Positions 12,068-21,778 of a stretch of 25,764 nt of DNA are shown here, in pieces (the first letter of the stretch is position 1; every line of letters starts with the position of its first letter). The position numbers and the translations under genes were made by a program. The notes beneath the pieces were generated by a model. That model did not search any database. It was not told the origin of the DNA and saw only the letters and a program-made list of their open reading frames with translations. Location of the stretch: assembly GCA_020650975.1 (NCBI GenBank), contig JAIPMN010002350.1:1-25764 (forward strand), read 5' to 3'. The stretch comes from Apostichopus californicus. Its lineage: Eukaryota; Echinodermata; Holothuroidea; Aspidochirotida; Stichopodidae.

Positions 12068-12407
12068 GTATGTATGTATGCACAGACTGAGAATGGAGCA
12101 AAATATTTTCTAAGTATATACGGCATGTTATAGGGTTAAGACACCCCCCTATTAACTCATCAATGGTCCATCCTTCCTCCCACTTGATCCTCTTGAAAAT
12201 GTTGTCATCATTATTTTGTTAAACATCCATCTCATTTGTTGGATTAGGCATTATTAAAGACTGGGAGGGAGGGAAGGTAAGGGGGGGGCCGGGGGGGGAG
12301 GTTGCTATTTCTCTGCCCCACACCCTCTCCCCTGGTCCAATACAATTGATTATTTGTGATTTCATCACGCTTGAAAAATATTTGTTGTTTACCTTCTTTT
12401 TTTTTGG

Positions 12408-12465
12408 CCCTTCTTATCATGATAGAATAACCTTGTTTTCTTGCCCTTCTTATGATAGAATTACC
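12408..12465 (+). repeat. Tandem near-duplication of the exon 3 splice acceptor
   Basis: gcccttcttat(cat)gatagaataacc at 12408-12432 and gcccttcttatgatagaattacc at 12443-12465 are near-identical except for a 3-base difference in length and one substitution. Both end in an AG at equivalent positions (12424-12425 and 12457-12458). Only the downstream AG gives an open frame. Confidence 0.7.
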
Positions 12466-12582
12466 TGCACCAGTAACCCATGTAGAGTGCCATAGTAGGG
12501 ACATGCTAGCATTCTGGTGTACCTGGCAGCACGGAGAAGATTCATTCCTGGATACACAGTACAGACTTCAATACAGAGGATT
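12459..12582 (+). CDS. Receptor exon 3: cytokine-receptor D1, first half (C-x9-C-x-W)
   Basis: Encodes residues 134-173, with split codons Lys133 and Leu174; enters in phase 1 and leaves in phase 2 at ATT|GTAAGT. It starts with a LPAP linker and shows the class I signature Cys143-x9-Cys153-Thr-Trp155, then HGED and the strand TQYRLQY. The same order, a Pro-rich linker then C...C-x-W, G, T-x-Y/F-x-L, is seen at the start of the cytokine-binding module of gp130 and its relatives. Too short and too interrupted to stand out as a long open frame. A near-duplicate acceptor lies 33 bp upstream; only the downstream one keeps the frame open. Confidence 0.88.
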
Positions 12583-15273
12583 GTAAGTACTACTTCATTC
12601 ACTTAATAACAGTAACAGAATGTATAGAAATAACAATCCTTGCCACGCAGAGCTCCCCGGAATTCCAAGATCATGGAATGGCAGGTTCATGTGACCAGCT
12701 ACGATGTCTAATATTTCAAGTCATAGTGTAAAAGCCGAGGATGTGTACCCATAGCGTCACAGTGGGGGCCAGTTATGACATATAATTGAATGTCTACAGG
12801 AAATATCACAGAGCTGTGCGGAAAGGGGAAAAAAAATAGTGACAAACAACCGGTATCACTTGGAGGACATTCCTCTTATGTAAGACACTTAGGCCACCTG
12901 CAAGCTAGAAAGCAAAAAAAAATAAAACTGTTTTAAACAGAAGAAGTAAACAAGCAAAATTTGATCAGGTCTGGAAGTACCCAGTCGTTCGACGTCGAAG
13001 AGTTTACGATCCAACTCCTCTGAAAGTCAGTGTGGCTCATAAGCAGTGGTAAATAGCACTCAACTTAATTAACTACCGCAAGTGACTGGGTGCACAAACT
13101 ATTCGGCTTAGTGGTGAATGCGGACGCTGGCATCTTGGATAAATCGAGAAGATATTTATAGCAGTCTCAGTCATGTATATGTAGAACGAATTTAAGTGAT
13201 ATACCAAGAAGTACTGCTCATGAAATAAATAAAAATACATTTTCTAGCTAACACGATCCCATGACAGATAGTAATGCAGCAGCAGCCAAATTCATTAGGG
13301 GAAATAAACCGGTTTACGTGAGAGCTGGACTGAACCCTATTTTTAACATATAACATTATTTGCCAGTTACCCCTATTTGGGTTTCGCAAGGGGGGGATGA
13401 CTTGATTTATCGTTAATTAGTTACTGCTTATGACATACCTCCTACTGCTGAATCCCATAGCTAGAGAGACCTATATATGTAATGTTCGATGTAGTTACAA
13501 TCTGGAATAGTTTGGACAACGCAATAAACAATTCTGAAAGTATTCATTGCTTCAAACAAAAAATGAAATCCATTTTACTTTAACGATTATGATCATTGAG
13601 TAGTGATTCTTTCTTGCTTGCTTTTTTTCTTTGTTCTTTTTTCTTTTCTTTTTCCTCTTACTTATCCTTTGTATTCTATTGTTTTTGTTTTTGTAAAGGA
13701 GGACTGCTCCTAAAAGCTCTGCTTCTTCAGTCCTCCTCCACCCCCTTGTAATTTAATATCATTCACCATTTGTATTTATATTATGTGGCAATAATTCAAA
13801 CTCAAATGATAGTTTTCATGAAGATAGAAGAACTGATAAATTGTAAAGTTTTGGTGAAATATTCTGGGAGGATATTCGTTTTTTGAACAATTGATATATC
13901 GTTACTAAGAGAATTCCGTCCTCCCACACTCCCCCTTGCCCCCCCCCCCCCAAAAAAAAAGAGGGAATACAAGCTTGTTTCATATGATCAAATTATGCCG
14001 CATTGCATGCTTATCCAAAGGTTCATGAGGAGATTTCTTAAATGCTGCGAATTAGTTAATTAGGTCAGTTTTATTACGTAGATCTGCTTAATTAACCTTT
14101 GTATTTTCTTGGAGAGATAGCCAACGAAAATGTTTACTTTAAGAAAAAGCCAATACTTAAATTTACACAATAGTGGGTGTACAGATTGGAGGAGGCCTTC
14201 GATAGCAGAGATTTGTATCATAATCTTAAGAAAACAAACAGTATCAAGTTAGGTGGATGTTTTTTCTCTGAAAGAAAGAAAGAAAAGTTAGAAATGCTTT
14301 GTTAAATTATACACAGATACTGTACCCAAAAAGTTTTTTTTTTTTTTCGATTTGCTATTCCAAAAAGTAAGAGTTGCTAGATTCTGTAACTTGGAGCAGA
14401 AAGAATAAAAATATATAGAATGGAAGTGATTTATTAAATCTGGTCAACTAGGGATAGCTGTCATGTTTTAGGAAATACATTCTTTGTGATTGGAAAGATT
14501 TTCTTTGAACTATTGAAATGTTTACAAAGGTATCGTTTAACATGTAATTAATGACCATTGTTTGTCATAGTTTGGCAGTATCAGCAAGAGTAGCTAATCT
14601 GAAGTTACCTATTAAAGGCTAATTATCTTATCTTTTCTATTGACTATAGTATAAGAACTTGAACAAAGTAACAAACAATATATCTGTTTAACTTTCCTTC
14701 AAAGCCTCAGCTTTAAAATGTTGCTGGTTAAGATAAGTTTTTTCTTTGAGTTCAATCTTTTGTAGACTTAAAGGGCTACTCTCATGTTAGCAGCTGTTTA
14801 AATGATCATCAAAACCCCAAAATACAAAAATGTGAAATTTTGCCTTGTAATGTAGCTAAAAGGAGAGATTGCAGTTTTGGAAAGCTGCTACTGTATATCT
14901 CCATGGTAACGAGGGAAATTCTTATTCTTCCTTCTGTGACATAGAAAAGCCTGTCAAATTAACTACTAAAACTTATTAAACTCAAATTAAATTATTGATT
15001 CCAACTTTGGCAGTTTTCTGGGACCAGTTTGCAAGTGGCCAGAAAATGTCTTGCCATTTTTTTAAGAGTTTTACAACCGATGTTTACATTGTGTTTCATC
15101 AAAATAAAACAATACTGTTAGCAACCTGCTTATCCACTAAAGAGCCTGTGTTTTTTTTCAACAATATGCACACTTGGCTAAAGAAATCCTCTTAGGATTC
15201 TAAGAAAGGATAGCCATTCCTCTCATGCTTTTATAATAATTCTAAAATGCCATTTCATTAATTAATGTCACAG
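12583..15273 (+). other. Intron 3 (2691 bp)
   Basis: The longest complete intron, from GTAAGT to TGTCACAG. It contains a hairpin-bearing stretch at 13600-13805 that may be a non-LTR retrotransposon tail, a C run at 13939-13950 and a T run at 14334-14347. 12600-13590 and 13960-15240 hold no exon or clear repeat that I can recognise. Confidence 0.7.
13600..13805 (+). mobile_element. Possible 3' tail of a non-LTR retrotransposon
   Basis: A T-rich stretch is followed by a stem of GGAGGACTG (13698-13706) and CAGTCCTCC (13728-13736) around a 21-base loop. After it comes CCCCCTTGTAAT...TTGTATTTATATTATGTGGCAATAATTCAAACTCAAA. A terminal hairpin followed by a short A-rich or repeated tail is typical of CR1/L2-type 3' ends. 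No coding part remains. Identification rests on layout alone. Confidence 0.3.
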
Positions 15274-15443
15274 ATATTCAATTTCCACGTGGAGAGATTG
15301 TCCAGATTACGTCACCAAAGGAGAAGACTCTTGCCACATCCCAGCTCTCAGCAACTCTGGACTAGAACAATCCATCAACATCACCGCTACAAATGCTCTA
15401 GGGAGTACATGGAAACTACACAGATACAACCCAAACAGGAGCA
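15274..15443 (+). CDS. Receptor exon 4: cytokine-receptor D1, second half
   Basis: Encodes residues 175-230 with split codons Leu174 and Thr231; phase 2 in, phase 1 out, donor AGCA|GTAAGT. It carries the second D1 cysteine pair, Cys183 (WRDCPDY) and Cys194 (EDSCHI). It then has a glycosylation site NIT at 209-211 and the G-strand sequence TATNALGSTW, followed by an RYNPN stretch leading to the hinge. The A-x-N-A-L-G pattern at the end of D1 is typical of the gp130 group. A different frame across the same bases also stays open for 60 codons but does not match the neighbouring exons' phase. Confidence 0.87.
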
Positions 15444-17219
15444 GTAAGTACTTTCTTTATATCACCCGTTTGAAGAAAAGAAAATCTAAAGTGATTTGGA
15501 GGTGGATGGGGGGGGGGGGGCTGGATAGGGGAGAAGGAGGGGGTGCTTGAGAGGCAGAATGTCTGATAATGTGTGTCTTGTCTCCTCTCCTGATAAACTC
15601 AACATTCAATGCAGGCTTCATCATGAAACACCAAACTTAGCAGAGGAGTTCTTTTTAGGGGACTGTTTGTAATTTGAATCATTTAAAGGTAGTCAGTATA
15701 GGCCCCAAATTATAGCACGCTATAATTGCTAGAAAAAAAAGTTTTCAAAAAGTACTTTCCTGGAGGTCTTCACTCTCCAAATTTGTTCAGACATTTTTTA
15801 GGAACACACAAGATGACTGAATGTCCCAGTGAGGAAAATTTCCTCGAATGTTATACTAAAAACAGTTTAAGAATTTTGACCAAAGGTGACCATATTTGAT
15901 TATCTAGCATATTTGGGGCCAATACAGCATACCTTTAAGTCGTGTTCGAATTACTTTATATATGTAAGTCTGGAAGGAGTAAACTCGATCAGATTTGGAA
16001 TTAAGACCTCGGCTGTATTTCTCCTCAAATTTTTAATGTGCAGATGAAAGTTCATCCAGAAAGACTGTTTTTTCCTTGTTAAACGCAGTAATATGGGGCA
16101 AAGGTCAGACTGTATTCCAAGAATTTTGATAAAGTTTCACTAAGTATATGGTCAAACAAAAGAAATTTTGTGGTTCTGGATTGGATTACTCAATCAGCTA
16201 CCGCATGTGTAATTAGCAATTTGATTTACTTATTTACGTGGCTTTTGCAAACGATGACATTTAAAGCAAACAAAACAGGTAGAAAGTATTGACTTTTTGA
16301 TGACAAAATTCCCTGGAAAATGCCAGAATAAATAAAAAAGAATGAAAAGTGGCAGCTGGTCAACTTTTTGCATCTCTGTCAATAACACCAATAAGGAGCA
16401 GTTTTGCCCAGAATAGGGTCAAGTCATGGTTTGACCGTCTGAGCACAGAAATGTTGGGAAATTTGAATCTTTAAGAAAATATCAACTAAAATTTTGAGAC
16501 TTTTAATGAGCAATTTGTAGTGTTTTCAAGTTACATATTGCACAATTATCATCTTGAGTTTATGAATGATACATGCACCATGTGCAATTTAATATTGTCT
16601 GCATGTATCTCCGATCGTGTCAGGTTAGTCGATCATCAGTAAAAGCAGGTTTGTCTCATTGCACTTTGATCCCTCCCTCCCCCCCCCCCCCCAACTAGAG
16701 ATAAAATTGTTGAACTTTGTCCAGTATACTATTTACAGCTTATTATATTTTGACTTTGTGTACATAGTAGTTACAGCTCCTCATATGGATCCTCAACCTG
16801 ACATTCAATCATTGACTCCAACTTTTTGATATTTATTTGAAGGGATTTTATACAAACCCAGAGCAAAAAGGAATGAGGTTTTGGGGAATTATGGGAATAT
16901 GTTGTGTTTAACTAGGTACCATTGATCCCACATTTGTTTTTTTGTTTTTCTGTGAGCAGTTGTCTTAATTAAGGTGAATACTTAGTTATAACATTGAAAG
17001 TTGGGGGGGGGGGTGCAGGAGGCATGGGAGGGGAGGGGGAATAAAAATGGAAAGAAAACCCATTACAATCCACTTAATATCTGGATAACCTAATTCAATG
17101 CTATTATAAACCCCACTAGCTGCGAGGATCTTCCTCTTAATCACCACAACCACTGTCTAAAGTTGTCTATACACAAGTTAATGCGAGGACCGTTTCTCTT
17201 TCTCTTTCTCTTCGTGCAG
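15444..17219 (+). other. Intron 4 (1776 bp)
   Basis: From GTAAGTA to a pyrimidine-rich acceptor TTCGTGCAG. It contains a G-rich block at 15498-15545, a 256-bp MITE-like element at 15683-15938, a C run at 16680-16692 and a G-rich block at 17003-17040. The rest, 15940-16670, shows nothing recognisable. Confidence 0.75.
15683..15938. mobile_element. MITE-like element with 26-bp inverted ends and TTAA flanks
   Basis: The left end reads TAAAGGTAGTCAGTATAGGCCCCAAA. The right end, on the opposite strand, reads TAAAGGTATGCTGTATTGGCCCCAAA, matching at 22 of 26 positions. Both ends abut TTAA (15683-15686 and 15935-15938), which fits a piggyBac-type target duplication, though TTAA could equally be part of the terminal repeat. 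The 248-bp interior is AT-rich and non-coding, so the element would be non-autonomous. Confidence 0.7.
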
Positions 17220-17395
17220 CAATACCTCATCCACCGACAAATGTAAGAGCAGAGATAGTGAGCCCTAGACAGGTTCAGGCCCAGTGGGATCTACCGATGG
17301 AATGGCAGAACTACATGTCTACTTATCTTTCCTACAAACTCAGGGTTTGGGAAGAAGAGAATCCTACTGCAAGAGCAGATAACAAATGGAGAGAG
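17220..17395 (+). CDS. Receptor exon 5: D1-D2 hinge and cytokine-receptor D2, first half
   Basis: Encodes residues 232-289 with split codon Thr231; phase 1 in, phase 0 out, donor GAG|GTGAG. It begins with the proline hinge IPHPPTNV, which in this family links the two cytokine-binding domains. It continues with strands VQAQWDLP (Trp253) and SYKLRVWEE (Trp274), the latter being the C strand of a fibronectin-like fold. The open frame runs on into the intron to 17602, but those residues are only translated polypyrimidine tract. The phase 0 exit is the expected position for the intron that splits D2 in vertebrate class I receptors (from memory). Confidence 0.88.
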
Positions 17396-17429
17396 GTGAG
17401 AAATTATGTCCATACCTTTCTCTGGTTGG

Positions 17430-17558
17430 TCTTCCTCCCTCCCCTTCCTCCTTCTCCTACTCCCTTCCTCCATCCCTCCCTTCCTAATGCTCCTCCACCT
17501 CTATGCCCCGCCCCCCTCCATCTCCTCCATTCCTCTCTCCCGCATCCTCTATCTCCAT
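17430..17558. repeat. Polypyrimidine tract after exon 5
   Basis: About 130 bp of C/T-rich sequence beginning 35 bp inside intron 5. It explains the long open frame that runs past the exon 5 donor. Confidence 0.85.
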
Positions 17559-18274
17559 TTGTTAATTGTCAAGCCAAAGATTACAGAATGGGAATTCAAT
17601 AACATTTGATGTTGTGGATTGCTAGTGCCAAATAAGTTAATAACTTTAACACGCATTTTGACAGAATCAGTCCTACCCTGATTCATAGTGATTTTTAGAA
17701 CATCTCCTTTTTTTTACAAAATTTCTTTTTTGTGAATTTTAATACCAAACCATTAAACAAGTTGTTTCCGGTCATACATGCTGTGTGATAAAAAGTGGTA
17801 TTTCCCCACCAAAAAAAACACCTCTTCCTTGGGCCACCCAACCTAGTGGTGAATGTTTTAGCCATATGGATAAACATCAGCAGTTTGTTTTCTAGTAACA
17901 CCCTCTTGTTTTCTCTAACATTTTTATGGCTCTAAAATTCATATTGAAAGGAAGTATCTTTCACGTTTTGGCTTCAACCGGCCTCTTCTTTCCTTTTTTT
18001 TGGCTGTCTTTAATCCCCTGACCAGATATCCAGCTAACCAAACGATGGTTGGGTTTTGGCTGTAAAATTTGGTCAGTGTTTTCGGAGAGAATTCTCCGAA
18101 AGCCGACCAGCGATCCAAACAATATCAAACTGCCCAATGAATGTCCTGGGGGGTCCATTTTGACATGACCACACATTTGTTGGAACCAAAAAAAAAAAAT
18201 TCTCAGATGAAGCAACCCTTTTTTTTCCCATTTCTTTGAAGTCTGTGATAATGTCATGTTTTAAAACAAACAGT

Positions 18275-18277
<3 letters not shown>

Positions 18278-18308
<31 letters not shown>
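18278..18308. repeat. T31 homopolymer in intron 5
   Basis: Thirty-one consecutive T on the + strand. It could be the poly(A) tail of a minus-strand retroposed copy, but I see no matching body or target duplication. Confidence 0.8.
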
Positions 18309-18309
<1 letters not shown>

Positions 18310-19621
18310 TAACACATTTTTTTTTATGGCAGATGTGTAAATGAGAATAAAAAACAGAAAAACCAAAGTTGGACAAGTTCAGCCAGATGTCATATCCAAC
18401 CATGACATTCTTTATTTATGTCTTACTTTTCATATTTGTTTGACTTTTTATTCTCTTTTTCCATTAATTACTCCCTCTGTGTATGTAAACAACTAAACTG
18501 GTGTTTTCAACTTTTCAATCTTACAATGCCAGTGTTTTTTGGGGTTTTTTTTTGGCTTCTTCTTTTGTGGGCACATTTTTTAACAAGTGCTATTAATTCT
18601 TAGTATAACAATTGTAACCCTGCTGTGTACGTGCCAGTTAGATACAAGTCAATTATGTTCCCATTAAACACTGACATTGGAAGCGGACGGGCTGGGGTTC
18701 ACCAAGAGTTCGTAGAGTTGATCCAAAAGGAATCTTCCCTAAAAATTATTACTTTTCAGTGGCCATTTTCCAAAAACTTTCCTGATTTGCAAAGTTGATG
18801 ACAATACAAATTTCGTCTTAATTTATACCCAGACTATAACTCACACCATTTTCGTTGGTATTGTTGTTTGCATTTTTTTTTTATCCGCTCTTTGTTTTCC
18901 TCCTTTCCAGAGGTCAAGAATAACCCCAATTTTTAACAAAACTAATAAATAAACAGTTGTTTGCCCTTTTCAGCTACCCTGAGAGTTGTTTGAGGTCTCA
19001 ACTGTTTTGGTTAAACCCATTTTCAATGGAAAAAATCAGGGAAAAGGGTAACAGTTTGCCACTTAGTCACAGGTCACAAAAAGTTTATGTAAACATAAAC
19101 ATTTATTTATGAAAAGTGTCACCTGTACTTTCAGCGAAAAAAGTGAAATATTCTGACATTTTTTGTTTAGAGTATAGAATGAAAAGGATCAAATGCTTGT
19201 TCCTTCCTCGCTTTTGAAAACCTCCCTGGGAATAACTGGTTTGATTCCATAGCACCGTGCATGAAAAAATTATTGCAAGATAATGCTACCCCAAAACAAC
19301 AAATGTGTGCCTTAGGTAACGCACCCTTTTTTTGTTGTTGCACTTTATGATAAACAAAATCCATAATCATAAGAAATCCATAGTCATAAAATACTATTAA
19401 AATGTGAAAGTATTCCCAAGATCACCTTTTGTGAAAACATTCTTTTGAACTTCAATGTTCATAGTTATACCATGAGCAACTGTGGTGCTAGAGAGGTGTT
19501 CAAAACTGAGTATGAACATTTTTTATGTGGTCTGGGTATGGGTATCGGTATGAAAGTCCCAGAGTTCTACTGAAGTTTGTCGTAAGTGTTGAATTTTTAT
19601 ACGTTTTCCGTCTGTTTTCAG

Positions 19622-19805
19622 ATCCCATCTCGACAGCTGATTCGTAGAGGGCGCTTCATCCAAGCGAGCTTCCACGTCATACAGAACCTCAAACCCGGTT
19701 CGGAAATTCGCATTCAGGCCGCTTGCAAGTACCGATTCTCGAGACCAAGAGGAGAATGCTGGTCAAACTGGTCTATGCCCGTCGGAGTGGAACTACCTGC
19801 ACTAG
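19622..19805 (+). CDS. Receptor exon 6: cytokine-receptor D2, second half with WSNWS motif
   Basis: Encodes residues 290-350 with split codon Ala351; phase 0 in, phase 1 out, donor CTAG|GTATTT. The key feature is Trp336-Ser-Asn-Trp-Ser340, the class I WSXWS box. It is preceded by LKPGSEIRIQAACKYRFSR, the E-F strands whose Arg/Lys residues normally stack with the two tryptophans. Position, spacing and surrounding pattern (LKP...RI.....WS.WS) match the gp130 D3 domain. Odd points: the X residue is Asn, creating an N-W-S glycosylation sequon inside the box, and Cys324 and Cys335 could form an extra disulfide. This is the strongest single diagnostic feature in the window. Confidence 0.93.
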
Positions 19806-20129
19806 GTATTTATTAAGTAGTCACAGATTAATTCGTTAGTGTTCAGTTCAGTGATTCAGCTTCTTTACACCGGTTTATGTTGTATTAACCGTGCATTGTT
19901 AAAGAAAGAAAATGTTGAAATTAATTAACAGTCTATTTAAAATGGAAGTAGGAAGGAGGGAATGGTGAAGGGGAAGGGGGAGGGGGGATGGTGGTGATGG
20001 TAGGAGTAAAGTTACCAATATTTTTTATGTTATACAAATATTCCTTTCCTTATCAAAGCCGTCTCTGCAGCAAACTGCACAAAGTTTATCAATTAATTAA
20101 TTAATAGGTTTTTTATAAATTTCTTACAG
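19806..20129 (+). other. Intron 6 (324 bp)
   Basis: A short intron, GTATTT to TTCTTACAG. It contains a G-rich block at 19949-20006 and a short TTAA-repeat stretch near 20091-20105. Nothing else is seen. Confidence 0.8.
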
Positions 20130-20357
20130 CACCATCTGGCACTGTGAATGACCTAGAGGTATCAGAGTATCCCCAACTGGACTCCAACGACCTTAGACGA
20201 GACGTGGTCCTGACTTGGGAGCCAGTACCCCTCGATTTGCAAAACGGTCACATCTTCAACTACACCCTCTTCTTGGGATCGAAAGTGGAGGGAGAATCAA
20301 ACGGAACCCTAGAAATTTTCAACCTGCCCGTGGATGTCAGCTCATTTCAAATAAATG
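20130..20357 (+). CDS. Receptor exon 7: membrane-proximal FN3 domain, first part
   Basis: A symmetric phase 1-1 exon encoding residues 352-426 with split codons Ala351 and Asp427, donor AATG|GTAGGT. It reads as the A-E strands of a fibronectin type III domain: Pro-led start (APSG), DVVLTW380EPVP, NGHIFNYTLFLG, and the hydrophobic SSFQIN. Glycosylation sites are at NYT 394-396 and NGT 408-410. It directly follows the WSXWS domain, as the first of the three spacer FN3 domains does in gp130. The intron splitting this FN3 is phase 1, unlike the phase 2 seen in D1 and in the next FN3. Confidence 0.87.
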
Positions 20358-20791
20358 GTAGGTGTTAACAATCTCAAGACTGGTTTTTTTCAGTCTGTAC
20401 CCCCATGCTGCTACCCATGTAAATATACTGTAGTGAGAGTATTTCTAGGATTGTGCTTTCTGGTAACTTGGAGCTATATATATATATTGGTATGATATTG
20501 TACACTTGAAGGACAGTTCATTGTTAGAGTGGGGTAAAGGAAAACAAAATATTTTTTTTTTTTAATTTTGTGAGACGGGCGGGTTAGAAATATTCCTTGG
20601 GATCTCTTCAATGGAGAAAGAGGATAGTCGTAAAAGTAAATTGGTTTCCTGGTTAGCAACTTTGACATAAACAAAGTATATTGAGGGCAATGCAGTGATT
20701 TGAACTTTTTAAGAAAAGAGCAAATATTGTAAAAAGTAACCTTTCCATACGATTGATTGATTGATTTATATATTTATCCGTTTATTTGCAG
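20358..20791 (+). other. Intron 7 (434 bp)
   Basis: GTAGGT to TTTGCAG. It contains a (TA)7 tract at 20475-20488, a T run near 20550-20561 and a TTGA-repeat stretch near 20753-20766. No exon is visible. Confidence 0.8.
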
Positions 20792-20893
20792 ACTTGAATT
20801 TATCGCAGGAGTACAACATCGGCATATCTGCATGTAACAGAGCCGGTTGCGGACCAAATGCAACAATAAATCTTGAAAGCATCAAACAGCTGG
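20792..20893 (+). CDS. Receptor exon 8: FN3 domain, second part
   Basis: A 102-base phase 1-1 exon encoding residues 428-460 with split codons Asp427 and Val461, donor CTGG|GTAAGAG. It supplies the F and G strands that complete the FN3 begun in exon 7: LSQEYNIGISACNRAGCGPN is the standard L-x-x-x-Y-x-(I/V)-x-(I/V)-x-A-x-N-x-x-G-x-G-P pattern. Cys441 and Cys446 are close together and might pair. Glycosylation sites are NLS 429-431 and NAT 449-451. The exon is too short to be found by open-frame length; it is supported by phase and domain fit. Confidence 0.84.
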
Positions 20894-21274
20894 GTAAGAG
20901 ACTAAGGTTGCTACTTGTTTAATAGAAGTACATTCCCTTACAGGTTAATAACGGGTAAATTTCAGCATCGTGCAGAGAGAGATTTATGCTGTAAATTTTA
21001 AGAGACAAGCGCCTAACAGCTTGGATGGGCTTTAAATGTGTGTAGAATACCCTGTAGCTTAAAGGAGAAAAAACAATAAATTTCAAGGGATTTGGCTGTA
21101 TCGTCCCAAAGTGGTTGCCATGCCTCCAGTCCTCTTCATCACTGAACCACCCTCCCCCCTCCCTTCCCTCCACTCATAGTTCTATACTTACAACTACCAT
21201 CTCTTCCATTAAGACAGTTATAATTAATGCATTGGTCTATAATATTTGTTTCATTTTTCTGGTAATATCCACAG
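20894..21274 (+). other. Intron 8 (381 bp)
   Basis: GTAAGA to ATCCACAG. It includes a C-rich pyrimidine block at about 21145-21173; otherwise AT-rich with no recognisable element. Confidence 0.8.
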
Positions 21275-21413
21275 TTCCACTTCAGCCAGTACATTTAAGG
21301 GTACTAGACTTGGCCAACCAGTCACTTTTACTAACATGGAGCATTCATGAATTTGGTAGTTTTGTTGACCACTTCTTGTTGCAATGGACGGATACTCCTC
21401 AAGCTACTGTCTG
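21275..21413 (+). CDS. Receptor exon 9: second FN3 domain, first half
   Basis: Encodes residues 462-506 with split codons Val461 and Trp507; phase 1 in, phase 2 out, donor TCTG|GTAAGT. FN3 features: the VPLQPVHLRVLDL start strand, SLLLTW482S, a short loop, and FVDHFLLQW498T as the C strand. NQS at 475-477 is a possible glycosylation site. The phase 1-2-1 layout of exons 9-10 repeats that of D1. Confidence 0.86.
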
Positions 21414-21778
21414 GTAAGTTTTTATTAAATCTCAGTTATTTTGTTAATCCATCCTTTTTTCTTTGCTAAAAGCACAGAATTGGTTTTGATATGTTGTAGA
21501 ACCCCCCTTCCCCCTCCCCCTCCACTTCTATCCACCAGGTTGTATTCCTACAACTCTTTGAATTTTTTGGAGAAATGACCCTTAAAACATCTGAGGTCCA
21601 TCAATGAAAGTGGCTGGACTAGTTAGTCTAACACAACGACCATTCGGTCAGTTCTTCAGATGCAACACAAAACTCAAATGGGAAACATAATGCTCTGTTT
21701 AATTTTTATTTATTACCATATGACTTAAAGTGAACTATTATCAAACATCAATTTTTTTTTTTCCCCTTGTTCCTTTAG
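21414..21778 (+). other. Intron 9 (365 bp)
   Basis: GTAAGT to TTCCTTTAG. It contains a C-rich block at about 21503-21530 and a T run before the acceptor. No other features are seen. Confidence 0.8.

Larger units (their letters stand above)
10126..12458 (+). other. Intron 2 (2333 bp)
   Basis: Starts GTAAGT and ends TTATGATAG. It contains a G-rich block 50 bp inside the donor (10174-10252), a minisatellite at 11871-12067, another G block at 12262-12302, and a near-copy of the 3' splice site at 12408-12430. The stretch 10260-11860 has no recognisable feature beyond AT-rich sequence. Confidence 0.75.
17396..19621 (+). other. Intron 5 (2226 bp)
   Basis: From GTGAGA to TTTTCAG. It holds a 130-bp polypyrimidine tract at 17430-17558, a 9-bp-arm hairpin at 18080-18101 and a 31-base T run at 18278-18308. 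18310-19585 is AT-rich sequence in which I see no exon or repeat. Confidence 0.75.

Noticed and set aside
15265..15447. 60-codon + strand frame over exon 4 (Arg/His/Gln-rich)
   Set aside because: It overlaps exon 4 in another frame; only the phase 2 frame links to exons 3 and 5 and gives the second D1 Cys pair.
17396..17602. Open frame continuing past exon 5 into a Pro/Leu/Ser-rich tail
   Set aside because: A strong GTGAG donor ends the exon at 17395, and the tail is translated polypyrimidine tract; exon 6 joins in phase at 17395.
17961..18366. Minus-strand frames of about 97 codons in intron 5
   Set aside because: Much of their residue content comes from T/A homopolymers (Lys and Phe runs); no domain and no matching splice context.
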